From Pseudoalteromonas sp. MSK9-3 (lineage in GTDB: Bacteria; Pseudomonadota; Gammaproteobacteria; Enterobacterales; Alteromonadaceae), in contig NZ_MIET01000018.1 in the NCBI RefSeq assembly GCF_003590335.1, forward strand, positions 1 through 35,709: a stretch of 35,709 bases of DNA, given 5' to 3'. The position numbers were made by a program, and so were the translations under genes. Positions 1 through 7,087 of this stretch are shown piece by piece (the stretch's first letter is position 1; each line of letters starts with the position of its first letter). The notes beneath the pieces were generated by a model, which saw only the letters and a list, made by a program, of their open reading frames with translations, did no database searches and was not told where the DNA came from.

Positions 1-288
1 AGACGGTTATTAGTCGAAGGCGCTCATAGTTATCGCCATGCAGCCAACATATCGACTGAACTACAAAAACGACAAGAAGGCTTGCCAAAGCAAATTGTTG
101 ATATCGCATGGAAAGCACAATTAAGACTCTGCAAACGTTATAAAAAGCTTATAAATAAAGGCAAGCATTACAACCTTGTTGTCACTGCTATTGCCAGAGA
201 AATGATTGCGTATATCTGGGCAATTGCAAAAGAAGTAGTATTGATACCCGTTAATCCAAGATTACGTTCAGCACGGGTACCCGCTTAA
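1..288 (+). CDS. IS110-family transposase, C-terminal fragment
   Basis: The reading frame is open from the first base and ends at a TAA at 286-288, so only the last 95 residues are in the window. It opens with RRLLVEGAHSYRH and continues with WKAQLRLCKRYKKL and AIAREMIAYIWAIAKE. This is the typical C-terminal tail of the Transposase_20 domain of IS110-family recombinases. The N-terminal DEDD RuvC-like domain and the catalytic serine lie outside the window. These enzymes move the element without classic terminal repeats and are guided by an element-encoded non-coding RNA. I cannot tell whether the full gene is intact, nor whether it belongs to the IS110 or IS1111 subgroup. Confidence 0.85.
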   Translation, partial: RRLLVEGAHSYRHAANISTELQKRQEGLPKQIVDIAWKAQLRLCKRYKKLINKGKHYNLVVTAIAREMIAYIWAIAKEVVLIPVNPRLRSARVPA

Positions 289-590
289 TATGAACGAATT
301 AGAGTTAATGCATTGGGTCAAGCATCGGATGTGGCACAACCACCGACGGCGTTAGGATGGCAATGCTGCAAACACAGTATTGAACCACGAACATAGACTG
401 AAGACAGGTGCCACGTCGAACTAAGTAAGGTCTGCTCTGCCCACGAAAGTGAGTAACCAACGAATATCAGCATGAAAACCGACGAAATTACTTGCTTCAT
501 CTTATGTATTAACTCGCTCTAATTCGAATTGAGAGATTATGGCTTATAGTTAAGCAGGGATCAGTGTGTTTAACTTGACAGTGGGAGTCA
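289..590 (+). ncRNA. Non-coding right part of the IS110 element; possible guide (bridge/seek) RNA region
   Basis: About 300 bases without a convincing gene follow the transposase stop codon. A perfect 10-base inverted repeat, CGAATTAGAG at 295-304 and CTCTAATTCG at 517-526, brackets about 210 bases. Members of the IS1111 subgroup carry their guide RNA downstream of the recombinase gene, so this is where such an RNA would lie. I did not fold the sequence, and target-matching loops cannot be assigned without knowing the insertion site. A 60-codon minus-strand reading frame at 318-500 overlaps the region and is probably chance. Confidence 0.35.
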
Positions 591-690
591 TACCAACGCC
601 CGCATAAAGTGCGGATAATGCTTGGCTAAAATTAGCGAAGAATGAGCGCCAGCCAAGCGTTTGACGTCATTTTTTATGCGCTTGTTATAA
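591..690 (-). other. Integron cassette recombination site (attC)
   Basis: Read on the minus strand, the site begins TTATAACAAGCGCATAAA and ends TTTATGCGGGCGTTGG. Outer arms pair GCATAAA (602-608) with TTTATGC (673-679). Inner arms pair GCTTGGCT (620-627) with AGCCAAGC (651-658), leaving unpaired bases and a short variable centre, as expected for a folded attC. The AACAAGCGC and GGGCGTT cores resemble Vibrio-type attC sites. It lies five bases after the stop codon of the 696-1802 gene and in the same orientation, exactly where a cassette's attC belongs. Confidence 0.82.
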
Positions 691-695
691 GTACA

Positions 696-1802
696 TTACT
701 CAGAGTGCTTTTTGTATAAAGCCAACTTTGAACTTTCTAACTGACTCAAAAGTACTTCTTTCATTTTGCTTTGACTTATCCCTATTTTGTTCTCTTTAAA
801 CCTTACACTATTTACTCGAATTATGAGTTCTGCACTTTTATCTTGTTTAGCGACAAACTCAGGAAATTCAAAAGATATTACACATGTTCCACTATAATTA
901 ATAAAATCAAATGTATAAGAAGCTTCTATCCTGTGCATTTGAATGTTTTTATGTAACCTTCTATTTTTAATGAAAAATGTGGAATGTAGCTCTTTACCTT
1001 GAATTTCTAAGTTACTAACTTTTTCTTGCATCCAAGAAATTTCTTCTGGGAGTTCTAGGGATGTGTCAGGGCTAAAGCCAATATCCTTAGTATCTTTGAA
1101 GTAAAGCTCATTATTTATTTGCTTTTGACTCAACTCTTGTAAGAACTTAATTCTTTTTTCATTAGTGAAATCAGAAAACCTTATCTTTTTCACTTTTTCT
1201 TCACTTTTAACGTGACCCGATTTCTTTAGAAGTCCAATCACATCAGAGGCTATTTTATTAGCCACCTCCTTTGTTTCATCTGACGTATGAGACAAACTGA
1301 TATTAATATCTAAAGCATCTCCATCTTTTTTTAGTTTAACTTTTCCACTAAATTGCGTCGTATTCTTATTCCAACTTTGAGTGTAGTCATATCGTTCCAC
1401 ACTAAAATCTAACTCAATATTGTTAGGATCGTTATCTATGGTCTTAAAGCTTGGATTTCCCAAAACCTTATAATTCGCAAACTCTTTTTTAGTAATTTGG
1501 TTTACATTGTAACCTAATGGTATTGCATCAATTAAATTTACATCTACTGCTTCACATTTAATTGATTGTGTCTGCCTTTTGGGGTTAGCTTCTCTTACCT
1601 TTAGGTTTTCGTTGAGCTCAATTAACTCTGAGGGGGTTATTCCTGTCCTCACTAAGATAGGGATATATGAACTTTTTTCTTCTACAGAAACAAAAATCCC
1701 TCTTCTACGAATCAGTCCTCTAAGATCTGATTTAACTACGCCTGAATCATTTAAAAACTCTCTTAGTGAATCCCCAAATGGTAATAGGTATTTTTTATTC
1801 AT
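696..1802 (-). CDS. Cassette gene 2: uncharacterised 368-aa protein, possible GapS4b-like defence partner
   Basis: This is the downstream gene of a two-gene cassette. Its ATG overlaps the stop of the upstream gene by eight bases (ATGAATAA), so the two are probably translationally coupled. There is no signal peptide or membrane segment, so it should be cytosolic. Residues about 12-60 contain DLRGLIRRRGIFVS, resembling a small SAP-like nucleic-acid-binding helical unit. The rest is charged, with beta-rich stretches (for example TFDFINYSGTCVISFEF near residue 310), and I recognise no enzyme motif. Pairing with a PD-(D/E)XK-like protein resembles the two-component GAPS4 anti-phage system of Gamma-Mobile-Trio islands, but this is recall of a pattern, not an alignment. 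It could be another two-gene nuclease system. Confidence 0.6.
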   Translation of the reverse strand: MNKKYLLPFGDSLREFLNDSGVVKSDLRGLIRRRGIFVSVEEKSSYIPILVRTGITPSELIELNENLKVREANPKRQTQSIKCEAVDVNLIDAIPLGYNVNQITKKEFANYKVLGNPSFKTIDNDPNNIELDFSVERYDYTQSWNKNTTQFSGKVKLKKDGDALDINISLSHTSDETKEVANKIASDVIGLLKKSGHVKSEEKVKKIRFSDFTNEKRIKFLQELSQKQINNELYFKDTKDIGFSPDTSLELPEEISWMQEKVSNLEIQGKELHSTFFIKNRRLHKNIQMHRIEASYTFDFINYSGTCVISFEFPEFVAKQDKSAELIIRVNSVRFKENKIGISQSKMKEVLLSQLESSKLALYKKHSE

Positions 1803-2748
1803 TTATTAAATTCCTAAAATCAGAGCTATAAGATTTTACAACTACATTAAGCGAACTTTTTGTGTCCTTTTTTAAACGTTTTGCTCTTTTTAAGATTGGG
1901 TCATGTTTCAAGGGGTCGTATTCTGGAAAAAGGAAAATAAAGTCACCGGTGAAATCTTGTGAAACGTCACTGGCCAAATACAAGAGTCGATTAATAGCTT
2001 CTTCGGAAAAATTTTCTCTGCTAGACAAACAAAATGATACTTTTTTTGTCTGCTTATCAATTATCCTAAATGGTAATAAATTTGAAGTTAAATACTCAAC
2101 AGGCATGATGCTTCCGAATTTATCAATATCAGGATCTTTAAAGTTGGAGGAGCTAAATGCATAATGAAAGTAACACTCATAGTTCCTGTAATTATTACGA
2201 ATATAATTCACAGAATCGTAAATGAATGCAGCACGACTATTATCAACAACATGTACTGTTGAGAAGTTAAGGCTTTTATCTAAATTTATATTTGCAATTT
2301 TACTTATAACATCTTGGTCTGACTCTTTATGGTTACTTAGCCAAAAGAGAACTCCAACATCACTAGCTTTATTAATCCCTGACATTTCATAGTCTTCGTT
2401 ATTAGACGACCTCAAGTCAGACTTCATAAAGCACTCTACCGTTTGGGCTAAGTCTTTTAAATGCTCTTTAAATTTTGATGATGGGTTGGCAGGGTAAGGA
2501 TCATTTGTATATTTGACCGATAATACAATATTTTCGAGTGTGTAATCTTGGAGTTGAGATCTAAATGAATGGAATACATCAATACCATGAGTTGTTCTAT
2601 TCTTTTTTGCACTTGCTCTTTTATGTTTTTCTGGAAAATGACAACTTATTGACTCATCGTCTAGAAAATTATCCCAACCTATAATAGTTAGAAATTCAGA
2701 AACAAGCTTTTCTCCTTTTTCACCAATTTTTCTTGATAGCTCACCCAT
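1795..2748 (-). CDS. Cassette gene 1: PD-(D/E)XK-like nuclease-fold protein, possible GapS4a-like defence protein
   Basis: A 317-residue cytosolic protein starting at an ATG preceded by AAGGA. The N-terminal 90 residues have the order expected of a PD-(D/E)XK nuclease: a helix with GEKGEKLVSEFL (Glu13), then THGIDVF (Asp57), then a strand IVLSVKY (Lys79). The acidic residue normally two before the lysine is replaced by Ser77, with Glu72 nearby. The active site may therefore be rearranged or lost. The remainder (residues about 100-317) is unrecognised. It is the first gene of the cassette and overlaps the next gene. The likely role is nucleic-acid cleavage or sensing in phage defence; the GAPS4a identification is tentative. 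Confidence 0.62.
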   Translation of the reverse strand: MGELSRKIGEKGEKLVSEFLTIIGWDNFLDDESISCHFPEKHKRASAKKNRTTHGIDVFHSFRSQLQDYTLENIVLSVKYTNDPYPANPSSKFKEHLKDLAQTVECFMKSDLRSSNNEDYEMSGINKASDVGVLFWLSNHKESDQDVISKIANINLDKSLNFSTVHVVDNSRAAFIYDSVNYIRNNYRNYECYFHYAFSSSNFKDPDIDKFGSIMPVEYLTSNLLPFRIIDKQTKKVSFCLSSRENFSEEAINRLLYLASDVSQDFTGDFIFLFPEYDPLKHDPILKRAKRLKKDTKSSLNVVVKSYSSDFRNLINE

Positions 2749-2764
2749 AACTTTCCTTAAACTT

Positions 2765-2778
2765 ATTATTCAAATAAT
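2765..2778. promoter_or_regulatory. AT-rich palindrome before cassette gene 1
   Basis: ATTATT-CA-AATAAT is a perfect palindrome 17 bases before the start codon of the nuclease-like gene. On the minus strand TTGGCC and TAATAA, 18 bases apart, could act as a weak promoter overlapping it. An AT-rich palindrome of this size can arise by chance. Confidence 0.25.
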
Positions 2779-2795
2779 ATCGAACAGGCCAAATT

Positions 2796-2830
2796 GTACT
2801 TATAACAGCGTTTTAACTTAAATACCGACA
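2796..2830 (-). other. attI-like or secondary integration site bordering the cassette
   Basis: On the minus strand the cassette is preceded by TAAAACGCTGTTATAAG. The spacing AAAAC-NNN-GTTA matches that of the attI1 core (AAAAC-AAA-GTTA). No folded attC partner arm is visible in the 80 bases before it, so the cassette appears to sit at an attI-like or secondary site rather than behind another cassette. No integrase gene is seen in the neighbouring non-coding region. Confidence 0.4.
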
Positions 2831-3122
2831 ATCACTCTGCTCTCATTCCGTTCAGAGAAAATCAGAATTACAAGACAATTAAATTAATATTAACAAATTA
2901 CCACCATCTGTAACATATCACAATCATCTTTCCACACCTCATGAACCCGATAATTGACTTAACCGAGAACATATTTGACTCGTTATGTAAAATCCAAAAA
3001 TTAAAAAATATAATAAATTCAACACTGTAAAGACTTTACTTTTAGTTAACCGAGCGTAATATCACTTTACATAACGAGAAGGAAAGCTGTACTTGCTAAA
3101 TAACCCTCTCCTTTCGGACCTC
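2831..3122. other. Non-coding region with a 100-bp inverted-repeat element
   Basis: No gene is supported between the cassette boundary and the M6 protease terminator. The stretch is AT-rich. It holds a perfect 13-base inverted repeat, CTCGTTATGTAAA at 2979-2991 and TTTACATAACGAG at 3066-3078, whose outer ends are 100 bases apart. The nine-base word TTAACCGAG also occurs twice (2959-2967 and about 3047-3055). The arms have the opposite polarity to an attC (GTT outside, AAC inside), so this is not a second cassette site. Confidence 0.4.
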
Positions 3123-3156
3123 AAAAAATCACAGGGTAATTGCTTACCCTGTGATT
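3123..3156 (-). terminator. Rho-independent terminator of the M6 protease gene
   Basis: A perfect 13-base stem (AATCACAGGGTAA with TTACCCTGTGATT) and a four-base loop is followed on the minus strand by a run of T. It lies about 75 bases after the protease stop codon. Confidence 0.85.
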
Positions 3157-3232
3157 GTTCTTTTGAGCTCAGAGTTAGAGACACATATATAATTCAGCTC
3201 TGCTTACTCATGCTATTTTTTATTTACTCACG

Positions 3233-5191
3233 CTATTTATTAACTGTTAACTGATAGCTTCCTGCGCCTGAATACGAATAAACCAAGATGCGGTAATAGC
3301 CGCTGGCGGCATTGTAGCTAATCGATTCCTGCGATGTCGGTGTTTCAGATATCGCGACTTGCTGCCAGCTGCCATTGGTCCACTTTTCAAGCTTTAAATC
3401 AAAGTCGGCGTTACTTGGGCCGGCAAGTTGTAAGCCAATGGTGCCACCCGCGTATTGAAACCAGCGACCATCAGGGTGAACGTGCTGTTCTTTGTTCGCC
3501 AGCGTGCCTGTATACACATCACCCGTTGGTGGCGGTGTGCCTGTAACAAGCTCAAATGACATCGTAGCTGCAGCGTCTGAAATATTCTTAATCGACAAGC
3601 CTGAATCTTGGCCATTCCACCACAGTGCATTGGTGCCTTTATTGGTTAATGCATTGGGTAAAGTACTTGAAAACTCTCCTGCGGCTTTAAATAAGTCGCT
3701 ATTATCACCGCGGTTAATGTTGTTTTCTGGATCTCGATTCGCGTCGGCGTGTTCCATTTGAATGTATGGTCGCCACTCATTCGAGTTACTACCTGCATTG
3801 TCTACGTGCCAAATCGCAAGCCCTGAGTCTAACTGCTCTGAATTTTGTCCTGCGCGATGAACCGCTTCAATATAAAACGCTTCGTTTCGGTTGGCAGGGT
3901 TGGTCCACTTATATGATGTGTTACTTGCCGACGTATGCGTTAACACCCCTTTTGGTGCATTGCTATTTATGGCGGGATTTAGCTCTGTCACTGCATCCCA
4001 CCCTGCAAGGTTTCTAAAGTGCGCCACCGGTGGCGTGGGTTTAAACTTATTGGTAGTGCCAATTGCGCCATAACCCATCACGCCAAAGCTTGCGACAGAG
4101 CCTTCGGAGCTACCATCATAGTCATACAAGTCAGGCCAATTGGTGATCAAGTGCCCTGATTCATGTACAAAGGTACCAATGGCTAAGCTATCACGCATAT
4201 CGGTGATCTGGTATCGGTCGGTGCATACGCCGTCAGCACAAAATTGGGGGCTCAACCGTGCCATGTGTGGCCATAGCCCTTTTGACCAACTGCTATCAGA
4301 ATTACCCGCATAAAAAATGTTTAAACCTTTTATTTGCTTACTGCTGTTGGTTGATAGCGTCGAAAAGTCAAAGCCTTGCTGTACTTCAAGCCAATCTAAG
4401 GCTTCTTTTATCAGCTCTTGTGAGCGCACGGTAGAGCTATAACGGCTGTCGGCATAGTACGATTTGTTCTTTTTCGCGGTGTAGTACTGAGTTACCGTAT
4501 TGGTATAGTCTAACTTGCCCCCTGAGACCGACCTAAAATACCCGCGTACCGACTGCGCATTACCAAATTCGGTGTAATTTAGTTCATTTAAAAAAGACTC
4601 AATTTGGCTTTTATTGATAGTGCCCCGCTGATCAGGAAAATCAATAATAATGGTAAGGCCTTTTACATTACCCGCCGCCTCTTCAAGTGCAGTGACTTGA
4701 TTTACATCCTGCGTTAAATGAGATTGGGTTTGATTGTTAACTACAGTATGGCTGTGTAACTGCTCGGTACTTAACAACATGGCTTGCTGCGCTTGTGCCA
4801 CTTTTGCACTTACAGCAGCGGGGGTTAAGGTTTTCACATTTTGCACATGTTGTTGTGACGTGCCTTGTTGTGAAGCGCGAAGGTCGGTGGCATCTTGCTG
4901 CGAGTTATTCGCGGCGTCCGCCTTAGCTAACACCCCAGTCGAAATAAGCTCAGCCCCATCACTTGATACCTCAGCATAGGCTAAGCCATTTAATTGATTA
5001 TCAAATATAACCAATCGCCCGTCGCTCGTGCGTTGGTAAGCAAAGTAGTCGTTGCCGTCTAGGGAGATGGTGAGTACCTCTCCATTTGGCTGCGTATAAT
5101 GATATTGTGCATTGTCATAGGGGATTGCCGCATTGGCAATCGTGCTCACTAAGGCTAATTTAGCCAAAAGTAATGTGTTAAACCGATACAT
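3233..5191 (-). CDS. Secreted M6-family (immune inhibitor A-like) metalloprotease with PPC domain
   Basis: A 652-residue secreted zinc endopeptidase. The first 21 residues form a signal peptide (cleavage near ANA-A). A pro-region rich in Gln and Ser follows to about residue 170. The M6 catalytic domain starts with KGLTIIIDFPDQ and contains the zinc motif HESGH at 343-347, followed by WPDLYDYDG. Residues about 575-652 form a pre-peptidase C-terminal (PPC) beta-sandwich, which is usually removed after export by type II secretion. The ATG is preceded by AAGGAAC. It is the last gene of a minus-strand run after the cupin gene (84-base gap) and ends at a strong terminator. It probably digests extracellular protein; its link to glucan use is only positional. 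Confidence 0.9.
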   Translation of the reverse strand: MYRFNTLLLAKLALVSTIANAAIPYDNAQYHYTQPNGEVLTISLDGNDYFAYQRTSDGRLVIFDNQLNGLAYAEVSSDGAELISTGVLAKADAANNSQQDATDLRASQQGTSQQHVQNVKTLTPAAVSAKVAQAQQAMLLSTEQLHSHTVVNNQTQSHLTQDVNQVTALEEAAGNVKGLTIIIDFPDQRGTINKSQIESFLNELNYTEFGNAQSVRGYFRSVSGGKLDYTNTVTQYYTAKKNKSYYADSRYSSTVRSQELIKEALDWLEVQQGFDFSTLSTNSSKQIKGLNIFYAGNSDSSWSKGLWPHMARLSPQFCADGVCTDRYQITDMRDSLAIGTFVHESGHLITNWPDLYDYDGSSEGSVASFGVMGYGAIGTTNKFKPTPPVAHFRNLAGWDAVTELNPAINSNAPKGVLTHTSASNTSYKWTNPANRNEAFYIEAVHRAGQNSEQLDSGLAIWHVDNAGSNSNEWRPYIQMEHADANRDPENNINRGDNSDLFKAAGEFSSTLPNALTNKGTNALWWNGQDSGLSIKNISDAAATMSFELVTGTPPPTGDVYTGTLANKEQHVHPDGRWFQYAGGTIGLQLAGPSNADFDLKLEKWTNGSWQQVAISETPTSQESISYNAASGYYRILVYSYSGAGSYQLTVNK

Positions 5192-5275
5192 GTTTGTTCC
5201 TTAAATAAGTTCAAGAAACATACAATTAACATTTAATGTATAAATAAGCAACAAATTACTATTGGAGCAATTAGT

Positions 5276-6316
5276 TCATTTATTTAATAAATTGATCAGC
5301 TCAGCGCGCAGTGCCATTGATTGTGCGGGGTTCATGGCTGCCAGGCGGCCTTTAGCATCATTTGGAATATGGGTATGCTTATCTTCACTATTAAAAATAT
5401 AGTGATCAAATATGCTTTGCCAAGCGGCTTTTTCATGTGCAGGTAACTGGGCTAATGATAATAACGCATGGGTTAATACGTCACTGGGCATACCTAAATG
5501 GCGGGGTACATCTCGCCACCAATAGTTGATCAACGCATTGACATTACTCTTACCTTCAACATGATGCCACCATAGGCTAGGAATATAGAGCATATCACCG
5601 GGATGCGCATCGCATACAAAGGCGTGAGTTTGTGCCTCTTTATAGCGCGGAAAACGCATTAAATCGGGGTCGGTTATATCCACCAAACTCACCACCTGCC
5701 CAGCAGGCGTTACATCCATGGGGCCTGGGTATAAGTTTTTAATTTGCTCAGGAGCAAACAGGGTAAACTGGCGCTTGCCCGCCACCACACAGGCTAAGTT
5801 ATCTGGCACGTCATAATGGGCTGCAATTTTAGTTTTACCCCCCAGCCACAGACTGGTTAATGCGCTGTCGTGCTTATAGCTGTCTGTATGTGCAAAATTA
5901 AATGGGGTGTGTGCAGTTAAGCCGGGCAAGCAATACTCTAACGTGGTAGAGCCCATATACACGGTGTCTGTCGTTTGGGTTGTTTCTTGAACCGAGGTCT
6001 GATTTTTTAAATGGCGAACAATCTCAGCCAGTGTGGTTTTACTTTGTGTAAAGTTCTTGTTGGTTAAGCTGTTATCGTAAAAAAATCGGCCGTTATACTT
6101 TGCCGCCAGCCTGCAGGCAAATACCGGCACGTTTACATCAAATTGAGCGATGTAATCAAAAAATGCCTCATCAGAGTGTATTGCCGCTTGAACAATAGGC
6201 CAGCTGTGCGCCGCCCCTTTAAATAAAATAGGTTGGCTTTGCTGTTGTGTTACCTCAGTAATTAACGACGAAATTTGCGTTTGGTCAGGCAAGTCAAAAG
6301 TAAGTACGCTATTCAT
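5276..6316 (-). CDS. Cupin_8 / JmjC-like domain protein
   Basis: A 346-residue cytosolic protein. The cupin core shows HYD at 167-169 and WWHH at 249-252, matching the HxD...H iron/2-oxoglutarate ligands of cupin_8 (JmjC-like) oxygenases. WWRD and PGDMLYIPSLWW are also typical of the family. Known relatives hydroxylate protein or small-molecule substrates; the substrate here is unknown. It starts at an ATG with AAGGG seven bases ahead, nine bases after the SapC stop, so it is co-transcribed with SapC and the halogenase-like gene. This halogenase/SapC/cupin trio recurs beside TonB-dependent receptors in marine and oligotrophic Proteobacteria, and its collective role has not been settled. Confidence 0.85.
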   Translation of the reverse strand: MNSVLTFDLPDQTQISSLITEVTQQQSQPILFKGAAHSWPIVQAAIHSDEAFFDYIAQFDVNVPVFACRLAAKYNGRFFYDNSLTNKNFTQSKTTLAEIVRHLKNQTSVQETTQTTDTVYMGSTTLEYCLPGLTAHTPFNFAHTDSYKHDSALTSLWLGGKTKIAAHYDVPDNLACVVAGKRQFTLFAPEQIKNLYPGPMDVTPAGQVVSLVDITDPDLMRFPRYKEAQTHAFVCDAHPGDMLYIPSLWWHHVEGKSNVNALINYWWRDVPRHLGMPSDVLTHALLSLAQLPAHEKAAWQSIFDHYIFNSEDKHTHIPNDAKGRLAAMNPAQSMALRAELINLLNK

Positions 6317-6325
6317 TTAGTGCCC

Positions 6326-7075
6326 TTAAGCTTCACTTTGCGGTGGGCTTTGGTGCTCGGTTCGTTGCTGGTTTTGGTTCAACTTTACATTGACCAAGTT
6401 TTTTAACTGCCCAAGAGACGCCATCACCATATAAATATGCTGTAAATAACCTACTTGGTGCAGCGCTTCCAGGGCACTTGCGTCTAACTGACGTAAATTA
6501 TCTTCATTGATGGTGTACAAGCCAGTTAAGGCATCTGATCCTACTTTAAGGGTGGCACTTTCCAACAAATCATATTTAAGTAAGCTTTGCATGAAGGCTT
6601 CGTCGTCAGCATATCCATGATGAATAGCCTGTAAAACACTGTTTATTTGTGTCAAATATTCACTATTGCCGCCGTGCTCTAAAAATAGCGCCTCACCACG
6701 TTCATAATTTACTCTGGGGTGCGCTACATCAATGTGCACTGCCGCGACTTGCTCGGGCACACCGTTATTTATGTGTTCTGTGAACCCAATTAAAAACGGC
6801 GCACGTAATATCGACAGGGGCATATACTCGGCCATCCAATTGTCGTTTTCTAAATATAAATTTTCTCCCTCAGCAAACCCCAATAACACCACAGAGTGAA
6901 ACAGCCCTGTTTGTGCGTTCTTTTTGAAAAAAATCACATACTCATTTTGCAATTGCACAAACTCGCTGGGGAATACCCCCGTAATACTCACATCATCGCC
7001 AAGTTGGCTACTACGATGGGTCATTACTTTAATTTTATGATGGTCTTTATTATTTACTAGCTCAACTTTGCTCAT
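6326..7075 (-). CDS. SapC family protein
   Basis: A 249-residue protein with the SapC-family pattern: an N-terminal MTHRSSQ region, ITGVFPSEF, YVIFFKKN and a central ENDNWMAEYMPL-IL-APF stretch. The family was named after an S-layer-associated protein of Campylobacter, but in this genomic setting its role is unknown. I chose ATG at 7075 over an upstream in-frame GTG at 7081 because AGAGG lies five bases before the ATG and overlaps the GTG. It sits 12 bases after the halogenase-like gene and nine before the cupin gene. There is no signal peptide. It is probably a partner of the receptor locus; function is inferred only from position. Confidence 0.85.
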   Translation of the reverse strand: MSKVELVNNKDHHKIKVMTHRSSQLGDDVSITGVFPSEFVQLQNEYVIFFKKNAQTGLFHSVVLLGFAEGENLYLENDNWMAEYMPLSILRAPFLIGFTEHINNGVPEQVAAVHIDVAHPRVNYERGEALFLEHGGNSEYLTQINSVLQAIHHGYADDEAFMQSLLKYDLLESATLKVGSDALTGLYTINEDNLRQLDASALEALHQVGYLQHIYMVMASLGQLKNLVNVKLNQNQQRTEHQSPPQSEA

Positions 7076-7087
7076 TGTCACCTCTGT

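Larger units (their letters stand above)
1..590 (+). mobile_element. 3' portion of an IS110-family insertion sequence
   Basis: This covers the transposase tail (1-288) plus the non-coding stretch after it. The exact right end is not visible, because IS110-family elements lack long terminal inverted repeats. I place it somewhere between about 530 and 590, just before the integron attC site at 591. The neighbourhood is notable because one IS110-family group (IS1111-attC) is known to target integron attC sites. Whether this element belongs to that group cannot be decided from the fragment. Confidence 0.55.
597..2805 (-). mobile_element. Integron gene cassette carrying two genes
   Basis: The cassette is bounded by the G/TT cleavage points of its recombination sites. 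Its 5' boundary on the minus strand is GTTATAAGTAC at 2806-2796 and its attC starts with the complement GTACTTATAAC at 694-684. In the excised circle these two would form perfectly complementary R' and R'' boxes, the signature of a genuine cassette. At about 2.2 kb with two genes it is larger than most cassettes, which usually hold one short gene. The content is visibly more AT-rich than the beta-glucan locus to its right, consistent with horizontal acquisition. Confidence 0.75.

Noticed and set aside
318..500. A 60-codon minus-strand reading frame with a hydrophobic start
   Set aside because: It overlaps the non-coding end of the IS110 element, its second half is unlike a protein sequence, and no ribosome binding site was seen.
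2979..3078. Second integron attC site
   Set aside because: The inverted repeat has GTT at the outer left and AAC at the outer right, the reverse of attC polarity, and it lacks the inner L boxes.
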